Origin: Nonomuraea turcica
GTDB lineage: Bacteria; Actinomycetota; Actinomycetes; Streptosporangiales; Streptosporangiaceae
NCBI RefSeq assembly: GCF_030718205.1
Contig: NZ_JAUZQF010000025.1
Coordinates: 62,001-126,000, forward strand
Direction: 5' to 3'
Length of the DNA stretch: 64,000 nt
Part shown: positions 23,958-32,401 of the stretch, piece by piece
How the letters are laid out: each line of letters opens with the position of its first letter
Numbering within the stretch: the stretch's first letter is position 1
The notes under the pieces: generated by a model
Told to the model about the DNA's origin: nothing
The model's database searches: none
Seen by the model: the letters and a program-made list of their open reading frames with translations, nothing else
Translations under genes and position numbers: made by a program

Positions 23958-25121
23958 TCATGGTGACGCACCGAGCCGTTCGATGACGGTGACGTTCGCC
24001 TGACCGCCGCCCTCGCACATGGTCTGCAGACCGTATCGGCCGCCGGTCCGCTCCAGCTCGTGCAGCAGCTTGACGGCCAGCACGGCGCCGGTCGCGCCGA
24101 GCGGGTGGCCGAGGGCGATCGCGCCGCCGTTCGGGTTGACCCTGGCCGGGTCGGCGCCGGTCTCCTTCAGCCAGGCCAGCACCACAGAGGCGAAGGCCTC
24201 GTTGATCTCGATGGCGTCGAAGTCGTCGATCGACATGCCGGTCATGCCGAGTGCGTGGACGGTGGCGGGGATCGGGGCGTCGAGCATCGTGATCGGGTCG
24301 GCGCCGCGGGCCGACAGGTGGTGCACGCGGGCACGCGGAGTCAGGCCGTGCTCGCGTACGGCCCGGGGCGAGGCGATGAGCAGGGCGGCGGCGCCGTCGG
24401 AGATCTGCGAGGCCAGCGCGGCCGTCAGCCGGCCGTCCTCGACCAGGGGCTTGAGTGCGGCCATCTTGTCGAGCGTGGTGTCCCTGCGCGGGCCCTCGTC
24501 CACGGCGACGCCTTCGCAGGGAACGATCTCCCGCCGGAAATATCCGGCGTCGATGGCGTGCAGGGCACGCCGGTGCGACTCGTACGCGTACCGCTCCATC
24601 TCCTCCCGCGAGATGTCCCAATGCGCGGCGATCCGCTCGGCACCGGTGAACTGGGAGACCTCCTGCGTGCCGTACCGCTCGACCCAGCCCTTCGAGCCCA
24701 CGAAGGGGGTCTCGTGCCCGAGCGCGTGCCCAGCCAGCATCGCGGACGAGATGGGGATCATGCTCATGTTCTGCAGGCCGCCCGCGACCACCAGGTCGCT
24801 GGTGCCCGACAACACGGCCTGGGCGGCGAAGTGCAGCGCCTGCTGGGAGGAGCCGCACTGGCGGTCGACCGTGACACCGGGCACCTCCTCGGGCAGCCCG
24901 GCGGCCAGCCAGCAGGTGCGGGCGACGTCGCCGGCCTGCGGCCCGATCGTGTCCACGCAGCCGAAGATCACATCCTCCACGGCCGACGGGTCGGCGCCCG
25001 TGCCGTCCATCAGCTCCCTGAGCACGTGCGCCCCGAGATCGGCGGGGTGGATCCTGGCCAGGCCGCCGTTCCTGCGCCCGACGGGGGTGCGGACGGCACC
25101 GACGATGTACGCCTCGCTCAT
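23958..25121 (-). CDS. fadA6: Thiolase FadA6
   Basis: A 387-residue thiolase closely resembling FadA6 (Rv3556c). FadA6 performs the thiolytic cleavage after rings C and D have been opened in HIP catabolism. The acylation cysteine is Cys89 in VDRQCGSSQQ. INEAFASVVLAWLKE, NPNGGAIALGHPLGATGA and the second catalytic cysteine in CEGGGQANVTVIERL follow. MSMIPISSAM and FVGSKGWVERYG are typical of the group. The ATG at 25121 has no Shine-Dalgarno. A perfect KstR2 box lies 12 bases upstream. Divergent from kstR2. Confidence 0.9.
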   Translation of the reverse strand: MSEAYIVGAVRTPVGRRNGGLARIHPADLGAHVLRELMDGTGADPSAVEDVIFGCVDTIGPQAGDVARTCWLAAGLPEEVPGVTVDRQCGSSQQALHFAAQAVLSGTSDLVVAGGLQNMSMIPISSAMLAGHALGHETPFVGSKGWVERYGTQEVSQFTGAERIAAHWDISREEMERYAYESHRRALHAIDAGYFRREIVPCEGVAVDEGPRRDTTLDKMAALKPLVEDGRLTAALASQISDGAAALLIASPRAVREHGLTPRARVHHLSARGADPITMLDAPIPATVHALGMTGMSIDDFDAIEINEAFASVVLAWLKETGADPARVNPNGGAIALGHPLGATGAVLAVKLLHELERTGGRYGLQTMCEGGGQANVTVIERLGASP

Positions 25122-25132
25122 CTACGCATGGT

Positions 25133-25146
25133 AGCAAGCGCTTGGT
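25133..25146. promoter_or_regulatory. KstR2-type operator upstream of fadA6
   Basis: AGCAAGCGCTTGGT matches AnCAAGnnCTTGnT at every fixed position. It lies 12 bases upstream of the fadA6 start, with TTAGAC on the minus strand just beyond as a possible -10. Confidence 0.8.
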
Positions 25147-25184
25147 CTAACCTGGAATGCCCGATGAGCTGGGCCGGTTAGGTG

Positions 25185-25198
25185 AGCAAGCGATTGTC
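25185..25198. promoter_or_regulatory. Weaker KstR2-type operator upstream of kstR2
   Basis: AGCAAGCGATTGTC differs from the consensus at two positions. It stands 20 bases before the kstR2 start, consistent with autoregulation. Confidence 0.6.
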
Positions 25199-25218
25199 CG
25201 TGGGCTCATAATGGTGAC

Positions 25219-25887
25219 GTGACCACGCGAAAGAACTCCGGCACCGCCGCACCGGCGAAGCGCCAGCGCGCGACCTCCACCGGGTCGGCGTCCGAGCGCC
25301 GCGACCACCTCGTCAAGCTCGCCGCGGAGCTCTTCGCGCGCAAGGGCTTCCAGGCGACGACAGTACGCGAGATCGCCGACGAGGCGGGCATCCTCTCCGG
25401 AAGTCTCTACCACCACTTCGACTCCAAGGAGACGATCGTCGACGAGGTGCTGTCCACCTTCCTCGACGACCTCATCGCCCGCTACCGCGCCGCGGTCGAG
25501 ACCAGCTCCGACCCGCGCACCGTGTTGTCGGAGATGGTCCGCATCGGCTTCGGCACGCTGGAGCCGCACCGGGCCGCGATCACCGTCATGCAGAACGACT
25601 GGAACTACCTGCGGCAGTTCGAACGCTTCAACTACCTCGTCAAGGCCGAGGACGAGGTCGAGCAGATCTGGGTGGCGCAGATCAAGGCGGGCCAGCTCGC
25701 CGGGCAGTTCCGCTCCGACGTCGACCCCAAGCTGACCTACCGCATGATCCGCGACACGATCTGGGTGGCGGTCCGCTGGTTCCGCCCCGGCGGCAGGCTC
25801 AACACGGGCGGGCTGGCCGAGCACTACATCACCGTGCTGTTCGACGGACTCGCCACGGGCGAGCGCACGACGCAGCGCCGGGGATGA
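25219..25887 (+). CDS. kstR2: TetR-family repressor KstR2
   Basis: A 222-residue TetR regulator with the marks of KstR2, the repressor of HIP (steroid ring C/D) genes, which is released by HIP-CoA. After a basic 28-residue extension the HTH region reads FARKGFQATTVREIADEAGILSGSLYHHFDSKE, almost the mycobacterial sequence. The ligand domain ends LTYRMIRDTIWVAVRWFRPGGRL, also highly characteristic. The GTG at 25219 is the only workable nearby start, since the ATG at 25211 and GTG at 25214 hit stops. It overlaps the next gene by ATGA. Confidence 0.9.
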   Translation: MTTRKNSGTAAPAKRQRATSTGSASERRDHLVKLAAELFARKGFQATTVREIADEAGILSGSLYHHFDSKETIVDEVLSTFLDDLIARYRAAVETSSDPRTVLSEMVRIGFGTLEPHRAAITVMQNDWNYLRQFERFNYLVKAEDEVEQIWVAQIKAGQLAGQFRSDVDPKLTYRMIRDTIWVAVRWFRPGGRLNTGGLAEHYITVLFDGLATGERTTQRRG

Positions 25888-26564
25888 GCCTGGGCAAGGC
25901 GGTCCGGCTGGCCCTGCAGGCCGTGGCCGAACCGGACAAGGCGGAGGCGATGCGCGCCTACATGAAGTCCGCCATGCCGTTCCTGGGCGTCCAGGCGGTG
26001 CCCCGGCGGGCCGCGCTCAAGCGGGTGTTCGCCGACCACCGCCTCGAGAGCGCGCCGGATTGGCGGCGGGCCGTGTTATCGCTGTGGCGCGAGGCCGAAT
26101 ACCGCGAGGAGCGCTACGCCGCGATCGAACTGTCCGGATACCACCTCTACCGGAGCTTCCAGACCCTCTACACGGTGCCGATGTACGAGGAGATGATCGT
26201 CACCGGCGCCTGGTGGGATCTGGTGGATGAGCTGGCCACGCACCGGATGGGCGGGCTGTTGGCCGCCTACCCTGACTCGATGCGGCCGCTCATGCTGGAG
26301 TGGGCGCACGACGCGGACCTGTGGAAGCGGCGCACCGCGATCCTGTGCCAAAACCGGTTCAAGGGCCGCACGGACACGGCCCTGCTGTACGCATGCATCG
26401 AGCCCAGCCTGTCGGACAACGACTTCTTCGCCCGCAAGGCGATCGGGTGGGCGTTACGCGAATACGCCAAGACCAATCCGGGCGAGGTCGTCCGCTACGT
26501 GAAGGCCAAGGGCATCACGGGCCTGAGCCGCCGCGAAGCGCTGCGCAACCTGCCGGTCACCTAG
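25884..26564 (+). CDS. DNA alkylation repair protein (AlkD-like)
   Basis: A 226-residue HEAT-like-repeat protein of the AlkD/AlkC-type DNA glycosylase group, which excises positively charged alkylated bases. Family stretches are MRAYMKSAMPFLGVQAVPRRAALK, WWDLVDELATHRMGGLL, MLEWAHDADLWKRRTAILCQ, DNDFFARKAIGWALREYAKTNP and GLSRREALRNL. It is coupled to kstR2 by an ATGA overlap although the functions are unrelated. It converges with the LysR gene with an 8-base overlap. Confidence 0.88.
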   Translation: MSLGKAVRLALQAVAEPDKAEAMRAYMKSAMPFLGVQAVPRRAALKRVFADHRLESAPDWRRAVLSLWREAEYREERYAAIELSGYHLYRSFQTLYTVPMYEEMIVTGAWWDLVDELATHRMGGLLAAYPDSMRPLMLEWAHDADLWKRRTAILCQNRFKGRTDTALLYACIEPSLSDNDFFARKAIGWALREYAKTNPGEVVRYVKAKGITGLSRREALRNLPVT

Positions 26565-27396
26565 TCCACAACGCGTCCTGGACCGCCTGGACCAGGGCCA
26601 TCAGCTCGGGCGTGACCTGGTCCTTCGACCAGGCCAGCGCATACGTGATGCGCAGGTCGCCCGTGTCCAGCGGCACGAACCGCACGTCGTCCCGCCTGAT
26701 GCTCCTGACCAGCAGCTGCGGGATGGGCAGCAGGCCCGCACCGGCGGCCACCAGGTCGAGTGCCGCCGCGAAGTCGTCGTCGGCCACCATGCGGGCGCGG
26801 CCGGGCAGGCCGGTCCACGGGCGGGTGCCGGGTGTGAGGAGCACCTGGCCGGCCAGGTCGGCCGCGCCCGCCTTCTGAGCGGAGGCCAGCCGGTGGCCGG
26901 CGGGGACGGCGAGGTGGTCGACGGTCACATGGAACCTGGCGGCCGTGACGAACTGGGCCGGTGCCGGGATGGCCAGAATGGCGGCCGAGACCTGGCCGTC
27001 CGTGAGCGCTTGGGCCGCCGCCCCCCGGCCCGCGACCGTGAGCTCCACGCCGATCGGCGGGTTGCGTCCCGCGAGACGTCTGACGATCCGCGCCGCCAGG
27101 GTGCCCACCAGTGGTGGATAAGCAAGGTGAATGGTCGGGCGGGCGAGCCTGGCCGCTTCGGCGGTGAACGCCCGGGCCGATTCGAGCATCTGCTCCGCGT
27201 ACGGCAGCAGCGCCTTGCCCTCGGCGGTGAGCCGCACCTCGCGGGCGGTGCGGTCGAAGAGCTTGACGCCGGCGGCGCGCTCGAGGCGGGTGATGGCCTG
27301 GCTCATGGCCGGCTGCGACATGCCCAGGTCGGCGGCGGCCGCCGAGAAGCTGAGCCGGTCCGCCACCCGCGTGAAGCAGTGGATCTCCCTGAGCAT
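26557..27396 (-). CDS. LysR-type regulator divergent from metE
   Basis: A 279-residue LysR regulator. The N-terminal winged HTH reads MLREIHCFTRVADRLSFSAAAADLGMSQPAMSQAITRLE, followed by the linker helix and an effector domain (IHLAYPPLVGTLAARIVRRL onward). It starts at the ATG at 27396 or three codons upstream at 27405; neither has a Shine-Dalgarno. It is divergent from metE, with GATCGCAACGATC inside the shared region as a possible site. By position it is a MetR-like activator of methionine synthesis, though its HTH is not diagnostic. Confidence 0.85.
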   Translation of the reverse strand: MLREIHCFTRVADRLSFSAAAADLGMSQPAMSQAITRLERAAGVKLFDRTAREVRLTAEGKALLPYAEQMLESARAFTAEAARLARPTIHLAYPPLVGTLAARIVRRLAGRNPPIGVELTVAGRGAAAQALTDGQVSAAILAIPAPAQFVTAARFHVTVDHLAVPAGHRLASAQKAGAADLAGQVLLTPGTRPWTGLPGRARMVADDDFAAALDLVAAGAGLLPIPQLLVRSIRRDDVRFVPLDTGDLRITYALAWSKDQVTPELMALVQAVQDALWTR

Positions 27397-27484
27397 AAGC
27401 AGCATCAATACATGGTGCACGACTCCGCGGGTACTCGGCACGATCGCAACGATCTGTCGTCCCACGTCACAGGGAGTTGAGAAG

Positions 27485-29632
27485 ATGTCACCGTTCCCCA
27501 AGTCCACCGTGCTCGGATACCCGAGGATCGGGCCGCGGAGGGAGCTGAAGAGGGCGCTGGAGTCGTACTGGGACGGGCGCTCGAGCCGGGCGGAGCTCGA
27601 CCGGGTGGGCGCCGGGATCCGGGAGCGCACCTGGCGCAGGCTGGCCGAGCTCGGTCTGGAGGGGCTGCCGTCGAACACGTTCTCGCTGTATGACCAGGTG
27701 CTGGACACGGCCGTGCTGCTCGGCGCGGTGCCCGAGCGGTATCGCGCGGCCGAGGACCCCTACTTCGCGATGGCCCGCGGCACCGAGGGGCTGGCGCCGC
27801 TGCGGATGACGAAATGGTTCGACACGAACTACCACTACATCGTCCCGGAGATCGGTCCTGACACTGTGTTCAAGCTGGACGCGGGCAAGCCGCTGGGCGA
27901 GGTGCGGGAGGCGCGCGCGCTCGGCTACGAGACGCGGCCCGTGGTGATCGGGCCGGTGACGTTCCTGCTGCTGGCCGGTGCGCTGGAGCGGCTGGACGAC
28001 GTGCTGGACTGCTACGAGGAGCTGCTCGGCGCGCTGGCCGCCGAGGGCGTCGCGTGGGTCCAGCTGGACGAGCCGGCGCTGGTGGCGGACCGGACGGCGG
28101 ACGAGCTGGCCGCGGTGCGGACCGCCTACGAGCGGTTGGGGGCGGTGGGCTCGCGCCCCGGGGTGTTCGTGGCGTCGTACTTCGGGGATCTCGGGGAGGC
28201 CCTGCCAGTGCTGGCCGGCACGCCGGTGGAGGCCATCGGGATCGACCTGGTGCGGGGCGGGGTCCCCGTCGTCGATCTGACCGGGAAGACCGTGGTCGCC
28301 GGTGTCGTGTCCGGGCGGGACGTGTGGCGGACCTCGCCTGAGCGGGCGCTGGCCGCGCTCGGCTCCGTGCGGGCCTCGCAGGTGACGGTGAGCACCTCGT
28401 GCTCACTCCTGCACGTGCCCTACGACGTGGAGGCCGAGCCGGAGCTGGATGCGGCGCTGAGGTCGCGCCTGGCGTTCGCCGAGCAGAAGGTGGCCGAGGT
28501 GGTGGCACTCGCGGCCGCCGGCTTCACCGGGCCGGCGCCGGCCGTGCCCTCGGTGCCGCTGGCGGAGCCGGTGGTCGCGGAGGGGCGCGGCCCGTACGCG
28601 GTGCGCGCCGCGGCGCAGGCCGCGCACCTGCGGTTGCCGCCGCTGCCGATCACCACGATTGGCTCGTTCCCGCAGACCGGCGAGCTGCGCGCGGCCCGGG
28701 CGGCGGTGACGGCGGGGACGCTGACGCAGGCGGAGTACGAGCGGCGGGTCGAGGCCGAGATCGAACACGCCATCCGGGTGCAGGAGCGGCTCGGCCTCGA
28801 CGTCCTCGTGCACGGCGAGCCGGAGCGCAACGACATGGTGCAGTATTTCGCCGAGCACCTCGACGGCTTCGCGGTCACCAGGAACGGCTGGGTCCAGTCG
28901 TACGGCTCACGCTGCACCCGGCCCCCGATCCTGCACGGCGACGTCGCCCGGCCTGAGCCGATCACGGTGCGGTGGGCCACATACGCGCAGTCGCTTACCG
29001 ACAAACCGGTCAAGGGCATGCTCACCGGGCCGGTCACGATCGTGGCCTGGTCGTTCGTCCGCGACGACCTGCCGCTGCGGGACGTGGTGTTCCAGGTGGC
29101 GGACGCGGTGCGGGAGGAGGTCCGCGACCTGGAGGCGGCCGGGGTCTCGATCGTCCAGGTGGACGAGCCGGCGCTGCGTGAGCTGCTGCCGCTGCGGCGG
29201 GCCGCCCAGGACGAATACCTGGAGTGGGCGGTGGCCGCGTACCGGCGGGCCACCTCGGGGGCCGGCGATCGTACACAGATCCACACCCACCTGTGCTACT
29301 CCGACGCCGACCAGATCCTGACCGCCATCGATGGGCTGGACGCGGACGTGACCACGATCGAGTCCGCCCGGTCGGGAGCGCGGATCCTGGGGGCGGTGGA
29401 GTCGTTCGGGCGCGGGCTCGGGCCGGGCGTGTACGACATCCACTCACCGCGGGTGCCGGGTGCCGAGGAGGTCGAGGACCTGCTGCGCCGGACGGTGCGG
29501 GCGCTGCCGCTCGAGCGGGTCTGGGTCAATCCGGACTGCGGGCTGAAGACCCGGACGTACGAGCAGGTGGAGGCGGCCCTGGCGAACGTGGTCACCGCCA
29601 CCCGCAGGCTGCGTGCCGAGCTTCAGGCGTAA
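27485..29632 (+). CDS. metE: Cobalamin-independent methionine synthase MetE
   Basis: A 715-residue 5-methyltetrahydropteroyltriglutamate-homocysteine methyltransferase that makes methionine. The N-terminal half starts STVLGYPRIGPRRELKRALE. The catalytic C-terminal barrel begins PITTIGSFPQTGELR (about residue 395), with HGEPERNDMVQYFAE, the zinc ligands in QIHTHLCYSD and the last ligand in NPDCGLKTRTYEQ. Length is near the family norm. GGGAG precedes the ATG at 27485. No cobalamin riboswitch fits in the 88-bp upstream space, so control is probably by the divergent LysR protein. Confidence 0.96.
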   Translation: MSPFPKSTVLGYPRIGPRRELKRALESYWDGRSSRAELDRVGAGIRERTWRRLAELGLEGLPSNTFSLYDQVLDTAVLLGAVPERYRAAEDPYFAMARGTEGLAPLRMTKWFDTNYHYIVPEIGPDTVFKLDAGKPLGEVREARALGYETRPVVIGPVTFLLLAGALERLDDVLDCYEELLGALAAEGVAWVQLDEPALVADRTADELAAVRTAYERLGAVGSRPGVFVASYFGDLGEALPVLAGTPVEAIGIDLVRGGVPVVDLTGKTVVAGVVSGRDVWRTSPERALAALGSVRASQVTVSTSCSLLHVPYDVEAEPELDAALRSRLAFAEQKVAEVVALAAAGFTGPAPAVPSVPLAEPVVAEGRGPYAVRAAAQAAHLRLPPLPITTIGSFPQTGELRAARAAVTAGTLTQAEYERRVEAEIEHAIRVQERLGLDVLVHGEPERNDMVQYFAEHLDGFAVTRNGWVQSYGSRCTRPPILHGDVARPEPITVRWATYAQSLTDKPVKGMLTGPVTIVAWSFVRDDLPLRDVVFQVADAVREEVRDLEAAGVSIVQVDEPALRELLPLRRAAQDEYLEWAVAAYRRATSGAGDRTQIHTHLCYSDADQILTAIDGLDADVTTIESARSGARILGAVESFGRGLGPGVYDIHSPRVPGAEEVEDLLRRTVRALPLERVWVNPDCGLKTRTYEQVEAALANVVTATRRLRAELQA

Positions 29633-30174
29633 CGCTCGGTGAACTCCTCGATCGTCATGCCGAACAGCACCTCGTCGTCATAGTGACCGGCGTGGTAGTG
29701 ACTCCTGCGCCGGCGGCCTTCCTCGACGAAGCCCAGCCGCCGGTGCAGGGCCAGCGACGCGTCGTTGGAGGCGTAGACCCACGCCTCCGCCTTCTGGAAG
29801 CGGCGCTCGAAGAACATGTAGCGCAGCAGGATCACGATGGCGTCGCCGGCGTAGCCCTTGCGCTGGTGCGGGGTGCCGACGCTGATCCCGTAGGCGAATG
29901 TGCCGTGCTCGCGGGCGGCCTGGTGCGTGTTGAGCGTCCCGACCGGGACGTCGCCGTCCCTGGTGGCGATCACCAGTCTGAATTCGTCGAGATCCTTTTC
30001 CCGCTCGGCCTCCTCCGCTGCCCACTTCCTGGCGTAGGCGGCCGAGGTGGGCGGATGGAGCCGCCAGCCGTTCCTGACCGCGTCGGAGTCCTCGTTGAAG
30101 GCGTGGAACGCCTCCCAGTCCTCGGGCTCCATGGCGCGCAGGCGCACGCGCTCTCCCACCCATGCCGATCTCAT
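29623..30174 (-). CDS. GNAT acetyltransferase, RimJ/RimL type
   Basis: A 183-residue acetyltransferase with the RimJ/RimL layout: VRLRAMEPEDWEAFHAFNED, the beta4 strand FAYGISVGTPHQRKGYAGDAIVILLRYMF with the QRKGYAG acetyl-CoA loop, and the C-terminal ASLALHRRLGFVEEGRRR. It probably N-acetylates a ribosomal or other protein, or a small amine. It converges on metE with a 10-base overlap. Confidence 0.87.
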   Translation of the reverse strand: MRSAWVGERVRLRAMEPEDWEAFHAFNEDSDAVRNGWRLHPPTSAAYARKWAAEEAEREKDLDEFRLVIATRDGDVPVGTLNTHQAAREHGTFAYGISVGTPHQRKGYAGDAIVILLRYMFFERRFQKAEAWVYASNDASLALHRRLGFVEEGRRRRSHYHAGHYDDEVLFGMTIEEFTERYA

Positions 30175-30192
30175 GGGACGAAGGAAAGCAGA

Positions 30193-30492
30193 TCACCGCC
30201 AGGGATCGCGACCCGTTTTCGCGCCGGCCCGCTCCTGGTGCCGGTGCCCTCCGGCCAGGTCGATCCACACCTTGGCGGCGCGGGCATAGCTTCCTCTGGC
30301 GGTCTCTTGGTAGCACCCATCATCAGTACGGCGCCGGACGAAGAATTCGGCGCCTTCTGAGCACAGGATGTATTCCTCGCAGCAGGATGCCTCGACCACC
30401 GCTGGGAGCCGGTTCCTTGGGACCTGCGTCCTCCAGTCGCACATGTCGGCCCGCCACGAAGAGAAGCTGTCCGGATGCCTGAGCACGATCAA
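30193..30492 (-). CDS. Small hypothetical protein
   Basis: A 99-residue frame starting with TTG at 30492, 7 bases after GGGAGG. Near the middle it has paired cysteines and an aromatic-rich stretch: VEASCCEEYILCSEGAEFFV, followed by CYQETARGSYARAAKVWIDL. No domain is recognised. The C-terminal 15 residues are basic. The ribosome site and the clean placement 18 bases before the GNAT gene on the same strand support it as real. Confidence 0.5.
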   Translation of the reverse strand: MIVLRHPDSFSSWRADMCDWRTQVPRNRLPAVVEASCCEEYILCSEGAEFFVRRRTDDGCYQETARGSYARAAKVWIDLAGGHRHQERAGAKTGRDPWR

Positions 30493-30572
30493 CGACCCAC
30501 CTCCCGAAATGCGTCCATGACTATTCCGGCAGATGCGAGGTTGCCTCAAGGTAGCAGCCCGGTTGCGCTGCG

Positions 30573-31490
30573 TTATTTCAGGGCTCCAGATGTCAGGCCT
30601 GACTGGATCTGGCGCTGGAAGACCGTGTAGACGACCAGCATGGGGAGGATGGCCAGGGTCAGGGCGGCGAACAGGGCCGACCAGTCCTGGTCGTATCCGG
30701 CGGCGGTGGAGATGTCGGCGATGCCCTGGGTCAGCACCCACTTGTCCCGTTCCTGGAGCAGCACCAGCGGAAGCTGGTACTGGTTCCACTGGCCCAGGAT
30801 GTTGAAGATCGTGATGCTGATGATGCCGGGCCGGGCCATCGGCAGCATGATCTGGAAGAACACCCGCGTGTGCGACGCGCCGTCCACCATCGCCGCCTCC
30901 CCCACCGCGGTCGGCAGCGTGCGGAAGAAGGCCGACAGGAAGAAGACGGTGAACGGCATCGAGTACGCGATGTAGACCAGGACCAGGCCCGCGTGCGTGT
31001 TCAGGCCGATGAACGGGCCGACGAGCGGCACGTTGCCCATGTTCTGCACGACGAAGAACAGCGGGGTCAGCGCCAGATAGACCGGGAACGCCAGGCCCGA
31101 GACGAACAGCACGTAGACCGCGCGGTTGCCGCGAAAGGGGTAGCGCGCCAGCACGTACGCGGCCATCGAGCCGATGAGCATGGTGCCGAACGTGCTGAAC
31201 GACACCACAATGACGCTGTTGAGCATGTACTGGCCGATGTGCGCCTGCTCCCACGCCCTGGCGAAGTTGTCCCAGCGCAGCGCGGCGGGCAGCGACCAGG
31301 CGTCGCCGAAGATCTCATCCTCGCTCTTGACCGAGGCCAGGAACGTCCACAGGATCGGCACCACCGTCAGCAGCGTCCACACCAGCAGCGCCAGGTGCGT
31401 GAGCACGCCCAGCGGCCCGAGGCGCCGCCTGCGCTCCTGGCGGGCGAGCTTGCGGGAGTTCGCCACCGTCCACGAGATCATCGTTGTCAT
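30573..31490 (-). CDS. ngcG: Sugar ABC transporter permease, MalG type (NgcG-like)
   Basis: A 305-residue inner-membrane permease with six predicted membrane helices. The first is LTHLALLVWTLLTVVPILWTF. The EAA loop, VGEAAMVDGASHTRVFFQIMLPMARPGI, docks the ATPase. With the partner permease and binding protein it forms an importer whose binding protein is of the N-acetylglucosamine/chitobiose type. The start overlaps the stop of the previous permease (ATGA). No ATPase gene is present; a shared MsiK-type ATPase elsewhere would be usual in actinobacteria. Confidence 0.82.
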   Translation of the reverse strand: MTTMISWTVANSRKLARQERRRRLGPLGVLTHLALLVWTLLTVVPILWTFLASVKSEDEIFGDAWSLPAALRWDNFARAWEQAHIGQYMLNSVIVVSFSTFGTMLIGSMAAYVLARYPFRGNRAVYVLFVSGLAFPVYLALTPLFFVVQNMGNVPLVGPFIGLNTHAGLVLVYIAYSMPFTVFFLSAFFRTLPTAVGEAAMVDGASHTRVFFQIMLPMARPGIISITIFNILGQWNQYQLPLVLLQERDKWVLTQGIADISTAAGYDQDWSALFAALTLAILPMLVVYTVFQRQIQSGLTSGALK

Positions 31491-32401
31491 CAGTACTCGA
31501 TTCGTTCGCGTCGGGACAGGCGCAGCGAGAGGATCGCGAAGCCGACGGTGAAGAAGAACATCACGACGCCGAGAGCCGAGGCGTAGCCGAACCGGAAATA
31601 CTGGAACGCGTTGCGATAGATCTCGGCCGCCATGACCGTGGTCGAGAAGTCGGGGCCGCCGTGCTGGTCGGTCATCACCCAGACGATCGCGAACACGTCC
31701 AGGGCGAGGATGCCCAGATAGACCCAGGCCACCTGGACGGTGTCCCAGAGCAGCGGCAGCGTGATGCGGAAGAAGAGGCTGAGGCGGCCCGCGCCGTCGA
31801 TCTGCGCGGCCTCGAACATGTCCCGGGGGATGGAGGCCAGGCCGGCGGAGAAGAGCACGACGTAGAAGCCGACCGCCTGCCACACCATGACGCTCAGCAC
31901 CGACCAGAACGCCACGTCCGGGTCGGACAGGAAGCCGATCGGCGAGATGCCCAGCGCCATCAGCGGGCCGTTCAGCATGCCGCTGCCGTCCGGCCGGAAC
32001 ACCTGCTGGAACAGCACCGCCACCACTGCGACGGCCAGGACCTGCGGGAAGAAGAACACCACCCGGTAGAACTTCGACCCGCGGATCCCCGTCAGGCCCT
32101 GCGGTCCGCCCACGTTGAGCAGGAAGGCGAAGAACAGGGCGATGACGATCGTGATCAGCGGCAACAGGAGCAGCAGGGCGCCGTTGTGGCTGACGGCCTT
32201 CCAAAAGGTCCCGTCGCCGAACAGCCGCTCGAAGTTGTCCAGGCCGATGAAGCGCGGCGTGGCCGTCACGCCGCGCCAGTCGGTCATCGCGATGTAGAAC
32301 GCCTGGATATACGGCGAGATGACGTAAACCAGGTAGAGAATCACCGGGGCTGCCAGGAACGAGGTGATGAACAGCCCACGGCGATACCTATTGAAGATCA
32401 T
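31490..32401 (-). CDS. ngcF: Sugar ABC transporter permease, MalF type (NgcF-like)
   Basis: A 303-residue permease with six membrane helices starting FITSFLAAPVILYLVYVISPYI. FIGLDNFERLFGDGTFWKAV is the usual MalF-type periplasmic segment, and the EAA loop is MFEAAQIDGAGRLSLFFRITLPLL. The start overlaps the binding-protein stop (TAATG). It pairs with the downstream MalG-type protein. Confidence 0.82.
   Translation of the reverse strand: MIFNRYRRGLFITSFLAAPVILYLVYVISPYIQAFYIAMTDWRGVTATPRFIGLDNFERLFGDGTFWKAVSHNGALLLLLPLITIVIALFFAFLLNVGGPQGLTGIRGSKFYRVVFFFPQVLAVAVVAVLFQQVFRPDGSGMLNGPLMALGISPIGFLSDPDVAFWSVLSVMVWQAVGFYVVLFSAGLASIPRDMFEAAQIDGAGRLSLFFRITLPLLWDTVQVAWVYLGILALDVFAIVWVMTDQHGGPDFSTTVMAAEIYRNAFQYFRFGYASALGVVMFFFTVGFAILSLRLSRRERIEY

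Noticed and set aside
27406..27484. Possible cobalamin riboswitch before metE
   Set aside because: The 79-bp space is too short for the aptamer, no B12-box-like sequence is seen, and a divergent LysR gene offers another mode of control.
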